Positions 11,163-21,016 of a stretch of 64,000 nucleotides of DNA are shown piece after piece. Below the pieces are notes generated by a model. That model was given only the letters and a program-made list of their open reading frames with translations, ran no database searches and was not told the DNA's origin. Position numbers and translations under genes: made by a program. Each line of letters begins with the position of its first letter. Position 1 is the stretch's first letter. This DNA is from Peronospora farinosa (lineage: Eukaryota; Oomycota; Peronosporomycetes; Peronosporales; Peronosporaceae): the NCBI GenBank assembly GCA_947646735.1, contig CANTFK010000055.1, forward strand, positions 177,468 to 241,467, read 5' to 3'.

Positions 11163-13115
11163 CTAAAAGGCGGGGTGTTCCTGCACGTTCTTGCGATAGA
11201 ACACGCGCCAGGGGTCAGTGTCGTCTGCGGTATGCAAAGCCCTCAACAAGTCCAACTGAGGATCCTCCGTGGTGACGATTGGGTACCAGACGGTCAGCTG
11301 ACGGGTCGGGATCATGGGCTGGAAGTAGGGGTCAAGAAGAATGTTGACGTCACAGTGACCGGCCTTCATCCCTTCCAGGACCTTCTCAAGTACGTCCATC
11401 CAAGCCCTCACCGCCTTGGCCCGCCGTTTCTTCCTCGCATTGGACAGCCGAGAGGCGTATTGGCTCTTTGTACGGAGTTCGGAGAAAAGAGGAAGTCGGT
11501 ATCGGTCTTCCCATAGACACTGGCGTGACGCATCGACGTATGTATCATGGAGCTTCACGAGGTCACTGAACCAGCCGGACACCGAGAAAGAAATAGGGGT
11601 TACGGTCACGACCCCCTGAGACCAAGGACATGAGTCCATCAGAAGCTGAAGTTGAGAGTCCTTCATGAGGCCTTCGCGCCAGATTGGGGGACTTCGGGGC
11701 TTCTGGTCTTCAGAAGCACCCACCCAAGACAGTGGAAGCGATAGCTTGGACCAAAGTTCCTCTGGCATCAGCTGGGTGGTAACGAGGGCCCCTACCTGGG
11801 AAATCGACCAGGGGTCAACGTCTTCCGCGGCGAACGTGCTGGGTGTCGCATAACCAGGAAGGGAAGAGCCGTGGATGTTACGGTCGGAGAAATCATCATG
11901 GGTGGGACCCTGGCTGGCAGGACCCTCAGGTGTTGGTATTGGATCCTCGCTGCTGGGACCCTCAGATGTGGGTGCAGAATCCTCGCTGCTGGAACCCTTG
12001 GAGGGAAGTGCTGGACCCTTGCCGCTGGAATCTTTGGGTGGTGGTGCGGGACCCTTGCGGCTGGAACCCTTGGATGGTGGTGCGGGACCCTTGCCGCTGG
12101 AACCCTTGGGTGGTACTGGACCCTTGCCGCTGGAACCCTTGGGTGGTGGTGCTGGACCCTTGCCGGCGGGGCCTTTGCGGCGGGAACGTTTGGCCGGTGG
12201 ATTACGCTTAGCATGGCTAGACTCGTCACTCTCAGTTTCAGAGTTTGGTCCAAACATTTCCAAGAACCCGTCGGAGTACGTCGTTCGAGCCTTATTGTTC
12301 CTTGACGCCCGAGACGCTGCGTGGGAGGTGCGAGGGGATGAGGACCTTGAAGGTGGAGTGGGAACCTTGGACTTGGCCTTAGTTGATAGGTCTATGACCT
12401 CGGGGCTGACCTCTGAAGTAGAGGGTACAGGGCCGGAGCGACGACTGGAAGCCCGCGACCTGGCCATGGCGGCGAACATCGAGTCGTCACTACTGCTATC
12501 CTCGGCCTCAGATGACACCGGGGCACGATTGGCTTTCCGCTTCTTCGGCGTAAGGGGCGACCGAGCCTTGGATGAAGGCGAACGTGACCTTTTCGTCGTT
12601 CTGAAACTTTGGGCTTTGGTAGTGGCTGGAGTCAATTTTGCCGCCGTGCCTCGAGCAACCGTTAGCTGCTTCTGCAGCTGGTCACGTTCCCGGAGGAGAG
12701 TCTTCACGCGGCTCTTGTAGTTGGCAACCTCCTTCTGGAGTACCAACACTTGTTTGGACAGTTCTTGAGGACTGCGAAGTGCGTTCAACTTGGACTCCAG
12801 CGACCGAATCTCAGCCGAAGAATTTTTAACAGCCTCGTTGTACTGGTCCTTCCAGTACTTGATCTGGGATCGGGATTCTTCCACTTCCCGAGAATTGTCC
12901 ACCCGTTGGGCGAGTGCATCCCGGTACTCGGCGATGGCCAGCTGGTCCACTTCATGCTCGTGGACCAGATTCCGGACCCAAGACTGTATCCGGGGAGCAT
13001 GGGTCACCTCGAATTCTGTAAGGTCGTCTACGCGACGCTGTAATTCCGCGGTCCGGCGATGTTCCATCTGGTAGGCCCGTTTGAGGACCCTGTGTTCCTC
13101 AGCGAGGGTTTCCAT
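11163..13115 (-). CDS. Intact antisense ORF of family A retrotransposon (650 aa, unknown function)
   Basis: The first in-frame ATG is at 13115 (reading backwards); the frame is open to 13133 and beyond but without an earlier ATG. Residues 1-155 are heptad-rich (LKRAYQMEHRR, SLESKLNALR, VLVLQKEVANYK) and probably form a coiled coil. Residues 160-310 are basic and Ser-rich (TKRSRSPSSK, TPKKRK), suggesting nuclear localisation. Residues 312-395 are tandem KGPAPPPKGSSG-like repeats. Residues 415-650 form a W-rich domain shared with the outer copy, ending NARKKRRAKAVRAW ... GHCDVNILLDPYF. It lies opposite in direction to gag-pol, between pol and the 3' LTR, the place where plant Tat elements carry antisense ORFs. 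It has no stops although gag-pol has many. Function is not known; a role in RNA or chromatin binding would be a guess. Confidence 0.75.
   Translation of the reverse strand: METLAEEHRVLKRAYQMEHRRTAELQRRVDDLTEFEVTHAPRIQSWVRNLVHEHEVDQLAIAEYRDALAQRVDNSREVEESRSQIKYWKDQYNEAVKNSSAEIRSLESKLNALRSPQELSKQVLVLQKEVANYKSRVKTLLRERDQLQKQLTVARGTAAKLTPATTKAQSFRTTKRSRSPSSKARSPLTPKKRKANRAPVSSEAEDSSSDDSMFAAMARSRASSRRSGPVPSTSEVSPEVIDLSTKAKSKVPTPPSRSSSPRTSHAASRASRNNKARTTYSDGFLEMFGPNSETESDESSHAKRNPPAKRSRRKGPAGKGPAPPPKGSSGKGPVPPKGSSGKGPAPPSKGSSRKGPAPPPKDSSGKGPALPSKGSSSEDSAPTSEGPSSEDPIPTPEGPASQGPTHDDFSDRNIHGSSLPGYATPSTFAAEDVDPWSISQVGALVTTQLMPEELWSKLSLPLSWVGASEDQKPRSPPIWREGLMKDSQLQLLMDSCPWSQGVVTVTPISFSVSGWFSDLVKLHDTYVDASRQCLWEDRYRLPLFSELRTKSQYASRLSNARKKRRAKAVRAWMDVLEKVLEGMKAGHCDVNILLDPYFQPMIPTRQLTVWYPIVTTEDPQLDLLRALHTADDTDPWRVFYRKNVQEHPAF
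11930..12180 (-). repeat. Tandem repeat encoding Pro/Lys/Ser units in the antisense ORF
   Basis: About seven imperfect copies of a 30-36 bp unit encode KGSSGKGPAPPP-like peptides. Copies near 12050-12180 are most alike; those toward 11930 have drifted to SSEDPIPTPEGP. Confidence 0.8.
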
Positions 13116-13433
13116 GGACTGGGCCCTTTCCACCGCGACACGTAAAACTTCCCAAGCTTGAGAGACCTCCAGATAATTGGGGGCTCCCCCATAAAGTCCA
13201 CGGTCGGGGCGACCTCGTCAGGGTCAGGTCCAGGAAGCTCGGGAAGAGGCCAACGGTCACGTGCTTGGAACCCGGTGAAATATTACGAGAAGTCACTAAC
13301 GGATACAAGACGTGTGAGTTGGTGAACGCAACCACCCAAACAACGTAGGATCACTTACTGTTAATTCGAAGAGTTTGGACAAGGGTGCACATGGTCTTAC
13401 CGCAGTTCGAAAGACCAGCGCGCAGGGGACAGC

Positions 13434-14371
13434 TGCGGTGAAGTGCCAGGGAAAGTTGAAGTTTAAGAAATAAACAGAGAGCAAGAGAATTTCTGGTCAC
13501 TTCCCCGAGGGAGTGACCACGACCCGGCCTCGCGGATTTACAACCACACACCAGGCCCCGCCTTATTAAGAATATAAGGACCCAGACGTGCGGAGCCAGC
13601 ACAGGCCCCAGGCCCCGAAAACAGGTTCCAGGGGCCCAGGGGCTCCAGGGCCCAATGTCCGAGGGTGCAGATTCGGTACACAGAATATCGAAGATTACAG
13701 AAAGTACAGGCACCAAGGAACTAACTTTTCCTCCAAAAATCCACACGGGGCACTATCTAGATCAAAGGGTTAAGGTTAGGCAAGAAAAGCATACAAAGTA
13801 TAAGGTAAATAAACACACTCGAATTTTTATTACACTTGGCAGCTTTAAGCGCCCCTTTTAAGCTTCTCCGTTGCTTCACCTCTTCCGGGCGGGATACCCT
13901 TTGGCCCCCAGACGTCCAGCAGGTGTCAGACGGCTCAAGCAACGCAAGTTGAACCTCAGGATAGTTGGCCTGAGGTGTCAAGTAAGTGTCAAGACTCTAC
14001 GACCCGCTACAGGAAGCGGTTTCCCTACGGGGAAGAACACAAAGGGGTCGAAGGACCAAGAACAGTCATCCACCAAAGGGGTACATAGTACCAGGTGCAT
14101 CGCTATCGACTAAGTCGATTGAGCCCAAGAAACCCGGTCTCAAGTGAAGTATATCCACTCGGGGACCACCAAGTCCAAGTCCTATACAAAGACCAAGTCT
14201 TTAAGTCTTCTGCGTCTAACGAGGAGCAAGACCAGCCAAGCCGACGGGTACACAAGGTGAGACCCAAGATTGACGCAACACGGTATCTAAATATCCTCTC
14301 TGTAAGTCGGCAGTCCGGCGCTGTGTGTGTTTGTGGTTCTCTCACGTCGTTTGAGAATCCACTCCACCACA
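13434..14371 (+). repeat. 3' LTR of inner family A element
   Basis: It starts TGCGGTGAAGTGCC and ends CTCCACCACA. Apart from the contracted minisatellite it differs from the 5' LTR at only a few sites that I could see by eye, which suggests a fairly recent insertion or LTR homogenisation. It is followed by the GCTT duplication. Confidence 0.9.
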
Positions 14372-14375
14372 GCTT
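14372..14375. repeat. Target-site duplication, right copy (GCTT)
   Basis: Repeats 2004-2007 directly after the 3' LTR. Confidence 0.8.
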
Positions 14376-15776
14376 GACTATGCTCTTCGTCAAACTGGAT
14401 GTAGGCCGCTGCCAACTGGGCGAACCAGCCAACAGGTCGGAAGGAAACGGGCTGCATGGGGACACGAGCTTTCACCGAAGGTTCCGCCGCTAGCAATCTC
14501 TGGATCATTGGAGGGTTCACCAACGACCTCTTCCATTTGGGGGGACGGCCGAGGTTTCCATCCGGAGGGCCGAACCAACCCCAAGGTAGATCCATCTGGT
14601 CGACCAAGTCTTTGGGAGACATTGTTACAATGCACCACGAATTGACCAGGTCGACCGGCCAAGGTGCCACTTCCGCGGCGGAGAAGGTCTTCGACTGCAT
14701 GTATCCGGGGATCATGGCGTCTCTGGGAAGCAGGCTGGAGTCGGCCAAAGGGGGCGAAGTGTTGTCCGCAACAGTAGGCCCGCTCTTGTATTTCTCCGCA
14801 GACGACTCGGGCTCCGATTCCGATGTCCTGAACATCGCCCGTTTCAGCGAGAGGTCGGTAGCCGAGGTGGTCCTCAATGGAGGAGCGGACGTCGACGGAA
14901 GACGTACAGGGTTCGCACTGGCGGGGCGCCGACTAGCAGAACGAGACTTGGCCAGAGCCGCCCGAAGGGTCTCGCTGTCGTCGCTGAGGTCGTCGTCTGA
15001 AGACTCCAGCACGACAGGAGAACGGCCACCATAGACTGCCGATAGCGGTATAACAGAGGCGTCGGGCCTCGGAGGTTTGGAGGCTTTGGCGGGTACACGG
15101 GGTGACGGCCGCCTGGACCGCTTACCAAGTGCTTTATCCGGCCTCGAAGGGAAACCTACGACCGGGGGCGAAGTCGCTGAAGGAGGAGCTGGTCCCGGAG
15201 GTGGACCATGGAGAAGTCGACGTGATCAAACTCTGCGGCGAGAAGCGAGTAACGGCTTCGGATGTGGTCGACCTTCCATCACAGAAGATCCACTAGTGTA
15301 GTCTCGCGCTGAAGAGCTTCGCGGAGTTGGACCACCAGCCGGGAATTGTCGCGTAACGTCTCTTCCAGACGCTCACAACGAGTGGTCAATAAGGTGGCCG
15401 AAGTAGGTAGGACACCTAGTCGACCCTCGCAGGCTTCTATGCGGTGGGAGTGTGCGTACACGAGAGCTTGCAGTTCCTGCAGAGCTACACGCACGTCGAC
15501 TGGCGCGGAAGACGGATTGACAACCATGGAGACCGGCGTGGCAGAAGAATCTGCCGTCTCGGCAGGAGGCAAAGCGGTGAAAACAGGAGAGCTGTTAACG
15601 ACGACAGTTTCGGCAGTACTCAACGGTGAAGACACCGGCACGGAAAGGTTGGCCAAGGACGCCTCTTCGAATGGAGATTCAACCGAAGGCGCGACGACGA
15701 TCGAGGTCGGCTCTTCGGACGGTGGATCAGCGGACGGTGGGTCAGCAGACGGTGGGTCAGAACCAGGGGAAGACAT
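14376..15776 (-). pseudogene. N-terminal and central part of outer family A antisense ORF
   Basis: Begins at the ATG at 15776 with an acidic Ser/Pro-rich N-terminus (SADPPSADPPS) that differs from the inner copy. A heptad-rich stretch follows (LQELQALVYAHSHRIEACEG, LEETLRDNSRLV). A TGA at about 15279, a TAG near 15155 and a frame shift near 15130 lead into a basic region (KRSRRPSPRVPAK). From about 15060 down to 14376 the frame is open and shares PGY, FSAAEV, W and PVSFRPVGWFAQL with the inner antisense protein. It is cut at the GCTT site and continues at 2007-1772. Its overall layout (coiled coil, basic, W-rich domain) equals that of the inner copy, so it is a homologue that has begun to decay. 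Confidence 0.75.
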
Positions 15777-16069
15777 GGCTGGAAAGACACGAGTTAGATA
15801 TGGACGAGCAACAAAAGGGATAGTAAAGGACCTACGTGACGAAGGAAGTTAAGACATGCGCGTGATCAATTCATTGTACGGTTGAGCAAGTGCAGGGGGC
15901 GGCTGTGGTGAAGTGCTAATTTTGTGATGTGGAGGTCCCAAACTCCAGTTGGATTCGGAGTATAGGCCGTGGGTCAGGGACAGGGGACCAGAGAGACAGG
16001 GGCCTCGAAGGGGGGCGACCGTTGGTGAAGAACAATCCGCAGGATCCGCCGAAGAAAAATCAGTATCAG

Positions 16070-16089
16070 GGTACCGGTTAACCGGTACC
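16070..16089. repeat. Perfect 20-bp palindrome in LTR
   Basis: The sequence GGTACCGGTTAACCGGTACC is fully self-complementary. It lies in the U3-like upstream half of the outer LTR, where a dimeric DNA-binding protein could sit; this is inference only. Confidence 0.6.
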
Positions 16090-16114
16090 AAAGGGAGTTG
16101 ATCATGGCCCTTCA

Positions 16115-16255
16115 TTATCGACCTGGCCCCTTGTTGTTGACCTGGGTCCCTCATAGGTCGACCTGGGTCCCTCATAGGTCGACTTGGGTCCCTCATTGGT
16201 CGACCCGGTCCCTCATTGGTAGACCCGGTCCCTCATTGGTCGACCTCGGCCCCTC
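16115..16255. repeat. 20-bp minisatellite in outer family A LTR
   Basis: Six to seven tandem copies of GGTCGACCTGGGTCCCTCAT with small changes. The unit differs from those of the inner LTR (2180-2395) and of the reversed solo LTR (34770-35040), but the position within the LTR is similar. Confidence 0.85.
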
Positions 16256-17096
16256 GGGGTTTAGCCACTTCGGACCAGTTAATACAAGGATCAGAGTAGT
16301 CGACACAAGGAATCAGAGCTTCAGGCAAGGATAGAGTAAAGGAGTTAAAAGGATAGGACTTTATTAAAATACTACTCAATTTGCGATCTACTTGGCAAGT
16401 CTTCGTCGCTCTGTAAAGGAACTCGAGTCTGGCCACACGCCTGTTTCGAGGAAGGGATGTTTTTGGCCCCCCGTTGAAGACAGACGTGTGGTTAGACTCA
16501 AGTGCGAGCTTAACCTCACGTGGCACGACCCCGTCTCCCAAGAAGAACTTGCTCTAAGTTACTCACTGTTCCGGGAAGGGATATATATTTTGGCCCCCCG
16601 TCGAAGACAGTTGTGTAGCGAAGTTCAAGTGCGAATAGAGCTCCAGGATATATTTGGCCTATGAGCTCGTTCGAGTAGCAACACCCCCCCCCCCCAAGAC
16701 ACGCTATCGGAAGCGGTCTCCCTCACCTCAAGGTCCGGGAGCAACGTAAAGGTCAGGTGGTTGATAACCCTGAAAAACGAAGGGAAAGGCCAGGGACGAC
16801 AAGCTCCCTGAAGAATTTGGCTCTAAGCCCACTCTCGACCAGGCCGACCAAGTGGCCACCTACCGGCCCACCGAGTGAAGCATATCCACTCGAGGCCCCC
16901 CAGCTCTACCTCCCTCAAGGCAGACGTCTACATCTTCACCAAGTCCTCCGAAGAGTGCAACCCGCCAGCCGACGGGTACACAAGGTGAGAGAAGGTTCAT
17001 TTGCGGCATCGGGGTACCCCCTCCGACAGTCGGCAGTCCGGCACAGTGAGTGGTTTGGGGTCTCATAATACAATTTTGAGAACCCACTCCACCACA

Positions 17097-18539
17097 AACA
17101 ACACGTTCGAAGGCCCACCTTCTTGGACCGAGACTGATCCAAGGGTCACTAGTTTCGACGTGCCCTTGATCTTCTTAATACGTCTGGTGCTCGTTCTTCG
17201 AGTCACCACAACCTTTGACCTGGAAGAAGGTGTCGTTGCTATTTCAGCTAACGCACTCCTTCCAACCGCACCAGGCTCTTGGCTCTGTGCCGGTTCTTGT
17301 GGCGCTTGACTTCCTGTCAGCCCACCATCAACTGCCACAAGCTCTCGGGCCTGTGCAAAACTATTGGACGCATGACTACTTGTCATCGTCCCATTCGCTA
17401 CACCAGTCTTTTTGACCTGGGTAGGAATATGTGTCACCTGGCTTTCTGCCAGGGCACTTCAAACTACACCACTCCTCTCGAGCTGGGTAGTTCCTGGTGT
17501 CGATTGACATACCGTCATCGCACCCTCGACTGTGTTGGACACAGCATCAGCCACATAATCCTCTCACAAGAGCACATCCTTTCCGGTGTCTTGCGTAGAG
17601 CTAGCGACTGTGCGTGTACGTCAGTCTATCCATGGTTGGTGTTTAGCCAACCAAGGCATGCCTAGGATGAGGTCATACGGACTCTCCATACCTAGCACTG
17701 TGAACTTCTCTTTACAAGAGAATTTAATAAAACTGAAGGCGAGTTCAACTTGAACTCCCTCCAATGTAACGAGCGCGCCGTTCGCTAAACGAACGATCAC
17801 CTCTTCTCGCTTGCCATCCTGGCAAAGCGACTCATAACTCGCCGGTATCTTTTACAGAGCCGCGAGTTTCGCAAAGTTTTGTGATGCACCCGAATCCACG
17901 AGAAGGGTCATCACTTGGTCATAGCCTCGTACTCGAGCGCTATAGACCAAAAGGGTTGAGGTCCGACCTTTCGGAACCTCAGGGACTATGCTAACCATTT
18001 GTTCGATCACTCTGAACTTAGGGGTAGCTTCAGAGTCCGCGACAGTAGGGCATCCCGCCCCTACTGCGCTCTCGCATTTCCCGACCCATCTTGGGCAGGT
18101 GCTGAACCCGTGCGTCGTGCACGATTCTTCGAACCACCCTTCGGGTCGGGAGACCTTTTGCTGGCTGCCTTAGCACCAGCAGCTACTTTGGCATAGCAGC
18201 GAGCCATCATATGGCCTCGCTTGCCGCACTTGCAGCAGATCACATCTGCATTGCCTAACTCCATAGGAGTGGCATCAGACCTTTCGGCCGACGGCCTGTA
18301 ATAGGCTGTCGCCGAGGCGCTGTTGTAGGATTGCTCCACAACTAAGGCAATGTCAATTGCCTCTTCCATCGTCGCTGGCACCTTTTGAAAAAGGACCTGA
18401 CGCGATGGGCCGTGCCTAAGTCCATTCATGAACGTGGCCACCTTGATACGTTCTGGTATCGGTTCCCCATTAATGGACGCCGACAGCAAACGCATCTCCT
18501 GCACAAATTCTTACAGAGAGCGTTTGGCCTGTCGTGCTC
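17097..18539 (-). pseudogene. Family C gag-protease fragment (minus strand)
   Basis: The minus strand matches the family C element at about 35590-37050. It carries the gag zinc knuckle CCKCGKRGHMMARC (about 18200), the sequence around ALVVEQSYNSASATAYY, the protease region (LLVDSGASQNFAK, about 17900) and the downstream Thr/Ser-rich linker. It is cut at both ends: by the outer family A LTR at 17097 and by the family B LTR at 18540, where gag is broken inside the GARQAKRSL region. Several in-frame stops make it non-functional. Confidence 0.8.
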
Positions 18540-18845
18540 TGAAATGGGCCAACCTATTACATGAATAGTTATAGAATTAATACATTATTACATAAGTAGG
18601 CATAGGGCAGTATCCGATTAGCGGATACTGCGCGTCATTTTATTATTGGTATGTTATTGGGGTGCCAGACTACTCAATAATCAACCATTAATACATCGAC
18701 TTCCATATTAAGTGGTTCCCATGAGCTAGGAAACATATTCGCACTTACTAAGAATTAAAACAAAACAAAAAAAGGGTTATATTTCTAACATAATTAGGAG
18801 CGCTTCCTTAACGTTCTTTTTAGTGTAAGATGATAACGGATTACA
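18540..18845 (+). repeat. 5' LTR of family B element
   Basis: Runs from TGAAATGGGCCAACC to GGATTACA. It matches 25438-25756 with scattered substitutions and small gaps, for example loss of about 15 bases near its end. A hairpin with 10-bp arms and an ATTAG loop lies at 18607-18631 and is kept in the other LTR at 25505-25529 with one mismatch. Confidence 0.88.
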
Positions 18846-18847
18846 CT

Positions 18848-18858
18848 TAGTAGCACTT
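18848..18858 (+). promoter_or_regulatory. Primer-binding site, initiator tRNA-Met type
   Basis: TAGTAGCACTT starts two bases after the LTR. It differs by one base from TGGTAGCACTT, the complement of the CCA end plus acceptor strand of the initiator tRNA-Met genes at 51459-60593 in this window. The exact form occurs in family D at 28301-28311. Confidence 0.7.
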
Positions 18859-18871
18859 CGTAGTCCTTCCA

Positions 18872-19910
18872 ATGACCAGATTCGAGATGAACATGGACGA
18901 GTATTTAGTAGCTCTAGCGGTCTCGCTGGAGCATTCTGATTCCCACATCTCACCTCGATGAATTAGCAGGCACTACACCGCGTCGCGGCTGGGTCTGGTG
19001 GATATATCGTGACGTCGCGGCTGAAAAAAGCGACGTCCGATGCTCAACGTGCCTCCATTCAAGACTTTATGGTGCGCGAGCTCGCCGAAGCGAATCGGCG
19101 AGTATTGACTCCCTCGCGCACTTCGCACTATGACGCTATCAAGATGGAGACGTCAATGTACTCCGGTGATGGTCCGGATCATCTCCCCCTCAATCGCTGG
19201 TTTCGCGAGGTGGATATTGCAATAGCGTCAAGATTAATTGACGCTCCGACGGCCAAGATTAATTTCCTGCTGTCTCGCCTTGTTGGCAAAGCCAAGGAAT
19301 GGGCTCTTGGAAGCTCGTCGTAGATGAGTCGGCGTTTCCTACGCTAGATGATATCTAGCGTGACTTACGACTGGCTTTCAAGCCTCCTTAAGATGAATCT
19401 CGCTTGCGTGCAGGTTTCTTCTTACTCCAACAGGGCAAGCTGTCGATGCGTGACTATGTGCAGAAGACACGTCATCTTGCTTCGTGCATTACCACGCAGC
19501 CAATTGACATGGCTTCACAAGTCCATGTCTTTATTTTTGGAATGCAAGAGGGCATGACGCGCTACTGCCTCACACGTGCTGAGCCAAAGTCCCTCGAGGA
19601 GGCATTTGCCCTCGCGCTTCGTGAGGATTACACTGTCGCGTCGTCGTACCTGCACGCAGCGTCACAACATTCCCGGACGTCTGGACCAGATTCAATGGAA
19701 ATTGATGCATTCAAGTCCTCTCGTGGTCGCGGCAAATCATTAAGCCGCGACATTCGCGATCCTAACACGATGAAGTGTTTTCGCTGTGGTAAAACAGGCC
19801 ATCGTGCGGCTGTCTGTCGTGCACCTGCGCCGGTGACGATGAACACAGCTGTCTCACGAGGAGACGCTGTGTCGTCGGTGGTCCCGCCAAAAAACGAGCG
19901 GTTCCAGTAG
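18872..19910 (+). pseudogene. gag of family B element
   Basis: An ATG at 18872 opens a short N-terminus ended by TGA near 18959. Further gag segments follow at 19009-19323 ([22 protein letters not shown]; capsid-like) and 19404-19910 (FFLLQQGKLSMRDYVQKTRHLAS, FIFGMQEGMTRYCL) ending with a CCHC knuckle CFRCGKTGHRAAVC at about 19776-19818. A stop at 19321-19323 and a shift near 19390 break the frame. It belongs to the retrotransposon-gag fold, which packages the element RNA. Confidence 0.8.
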
Positions 19911-19912
19911 GC

Positions 19913-21016
19913 GTGGGGCTCCCTACTGGCAGAAATGGAGCCCCGAGTACTCAGGTGGCAGCTCGGGCTCCTAGCCCCAAAGTGATTCATACCCACTTCA
20001 ATGCCACCACCATGCGCGATGATTCGAGACTGATTATTATCAGTCTCATCGTCGCTGGAGTGAAGCGACCACTTCGAGCGTTGTTGGATTCTGGCGCTTC
20101 CAACAACTTCTTTCGTGCATCCTGTTTGTCCCTTCTCCCGTCGAATGTCACGGTTCGAGAAGGTCCAGGTGACATCGTTGTCAAACTTGCCGATGGACAA
20201 CCAAAACGTGTCCCGCGTAAAACAGTGGTTTTACCGTACACTTTCGACGGTTTCCAGAGCAAAGACGAATTTTTGGTGTACGAGATGAACTATGCATTTG
20301 ATTGCATACTTGGGATACCGTGGCTGTCACGGTATCAGCCGAAGATAGATTGGCTATCTCGGTCCGTCAAACGACGAAGCGGTTATGACGTCAGTGAAGT
20401 GTTCACTCATTTGTTGGTCACTTCATCCGATTGGCCTCACGTCAGGGTCGTGAACAAGCTTGCCACGAATAGTAGCCAACACAGAGAGAGCGATAGCCCT
20501 CTGTGCGCAGTATGTTTTGTTACACTGATGGAGCCACAGAACAAGGCGGCCGAACAGCGGTTCCCGCATACACAGACATCGGTCGAACAGGGGTTCCCGA
20601 TTCACAACGAGGCGGTCGGACAGCGGTTCCCGCACGCGCAGACATCGGTCGAACAGGGGTTCCCGATTCTCAACGAGGCGGTCGAGCAGAGGCTCCCGCA
20701 TACAAGCACATCGGACGAGCAGAGGCTCCCGATAAATATCGAGGCGGTCGAGCAAGGGCTCTCGCAAACAAGTGAAGCGGTCGAAGACGAGTTCACGCCT
20801 TTGGTTGACGAGAATGGGCGGACTAGGGATCCGCATGAGACCGACGTGGTGGAGACAGAGCTCCCACGTCTAGAGGGGGTACATCATCCTCTTGTGATAG
20901 CGACGTTCCAGTCTCGAGCAGGGGCTCGAGACGCAAGAGAAAACGCAAGAAAGGAGCACGCCGATCACCGAGACGACGAAAGTCACGTCAAGATGCTGAT
21001 GCAAATAATTCCGTAG
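19913..21016 (+). pseudogene. Protease region of family B element
   Basis: A 367-codon open stretch with the retropepsin motif ALLDSGASNNFFR (about 20088-20120) and the second conserved strand FDCILGIPWLSRYQP (about 20300). The C-terminal half is filled by 12-residue repeats. It would cleave the polyprotein, but upstream and downstream frames are broken in this copy. Confidence 0.8.
20527..20775 (+). repeat. 36-bp tandem repeat in protease-RT linker of family B
   Basis: Seven to eight imperfect copies encode units such as EQGFPIHNEAV and EQRFPHTQTSV. All units keep the frame (36 = 3 x 12), so the repeat expanded within coding sequence. Confidence 0.8.

Larger units (their letters stand above)
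2008..14371 (+). mobile_element. Inner family A Ty3/gypsy retrotransposon with dual RNase H and antisense ORF (12.4 kb)
   Basis: The element is bounded by LTRs at 2008-3107 and 13434-14371 and flanked by GCTT duplications. Order: LTR, primer site, gag with three zinc knuckles, protease, reverse transcriptase, degenerate retroviral RNase H, a second RNase HI-like domain, integrase, chromodomain, spacer, antisense ORF, LTR. Gag-pol contains many stops and frameshifts; the antisense ORF contains none. It inserted into the antisense ORF of a related copy. Dual RNase H Ty3/gypsy elements are known in oomycetes and in plant Tat-lineage elements; placing this family in a named clade would need a phylogeny. 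Confidence 0.9.
15904..17096 (+). repeat. 3' LTR of outer family A element
   Basis: It starts TGTGGTGAAGTGC and ends CCCACTCCACCACA, sharing ends and several internal blocks (the GAAGTATATCCACTC-like block near 16875 and CCGACGGGTACACAAGGTGAGA near 16970) with the inner LTRs but strongly diverged elsewhere. It is 1193 bp. Beyond 17096 the sequence is a family C fragment, so the outer element inserted into a family C copy. Confidence 0.8.

Noticed and set aside
11843..12720. Long plus-strand frames opposite the antisense ORF (Trp/Gly-rich repeats)
   Set aside because: They mirror the Pro/Lys repeats of the minus-strand protein, which has the coherent domain order and a homologue.
14287..14371. 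Continuation of the outer antisense frame into the LTR
   Set aside because: The frame stays open by chance for 85 bp across the LTR boundary; the true continuation is at 2007-1772.
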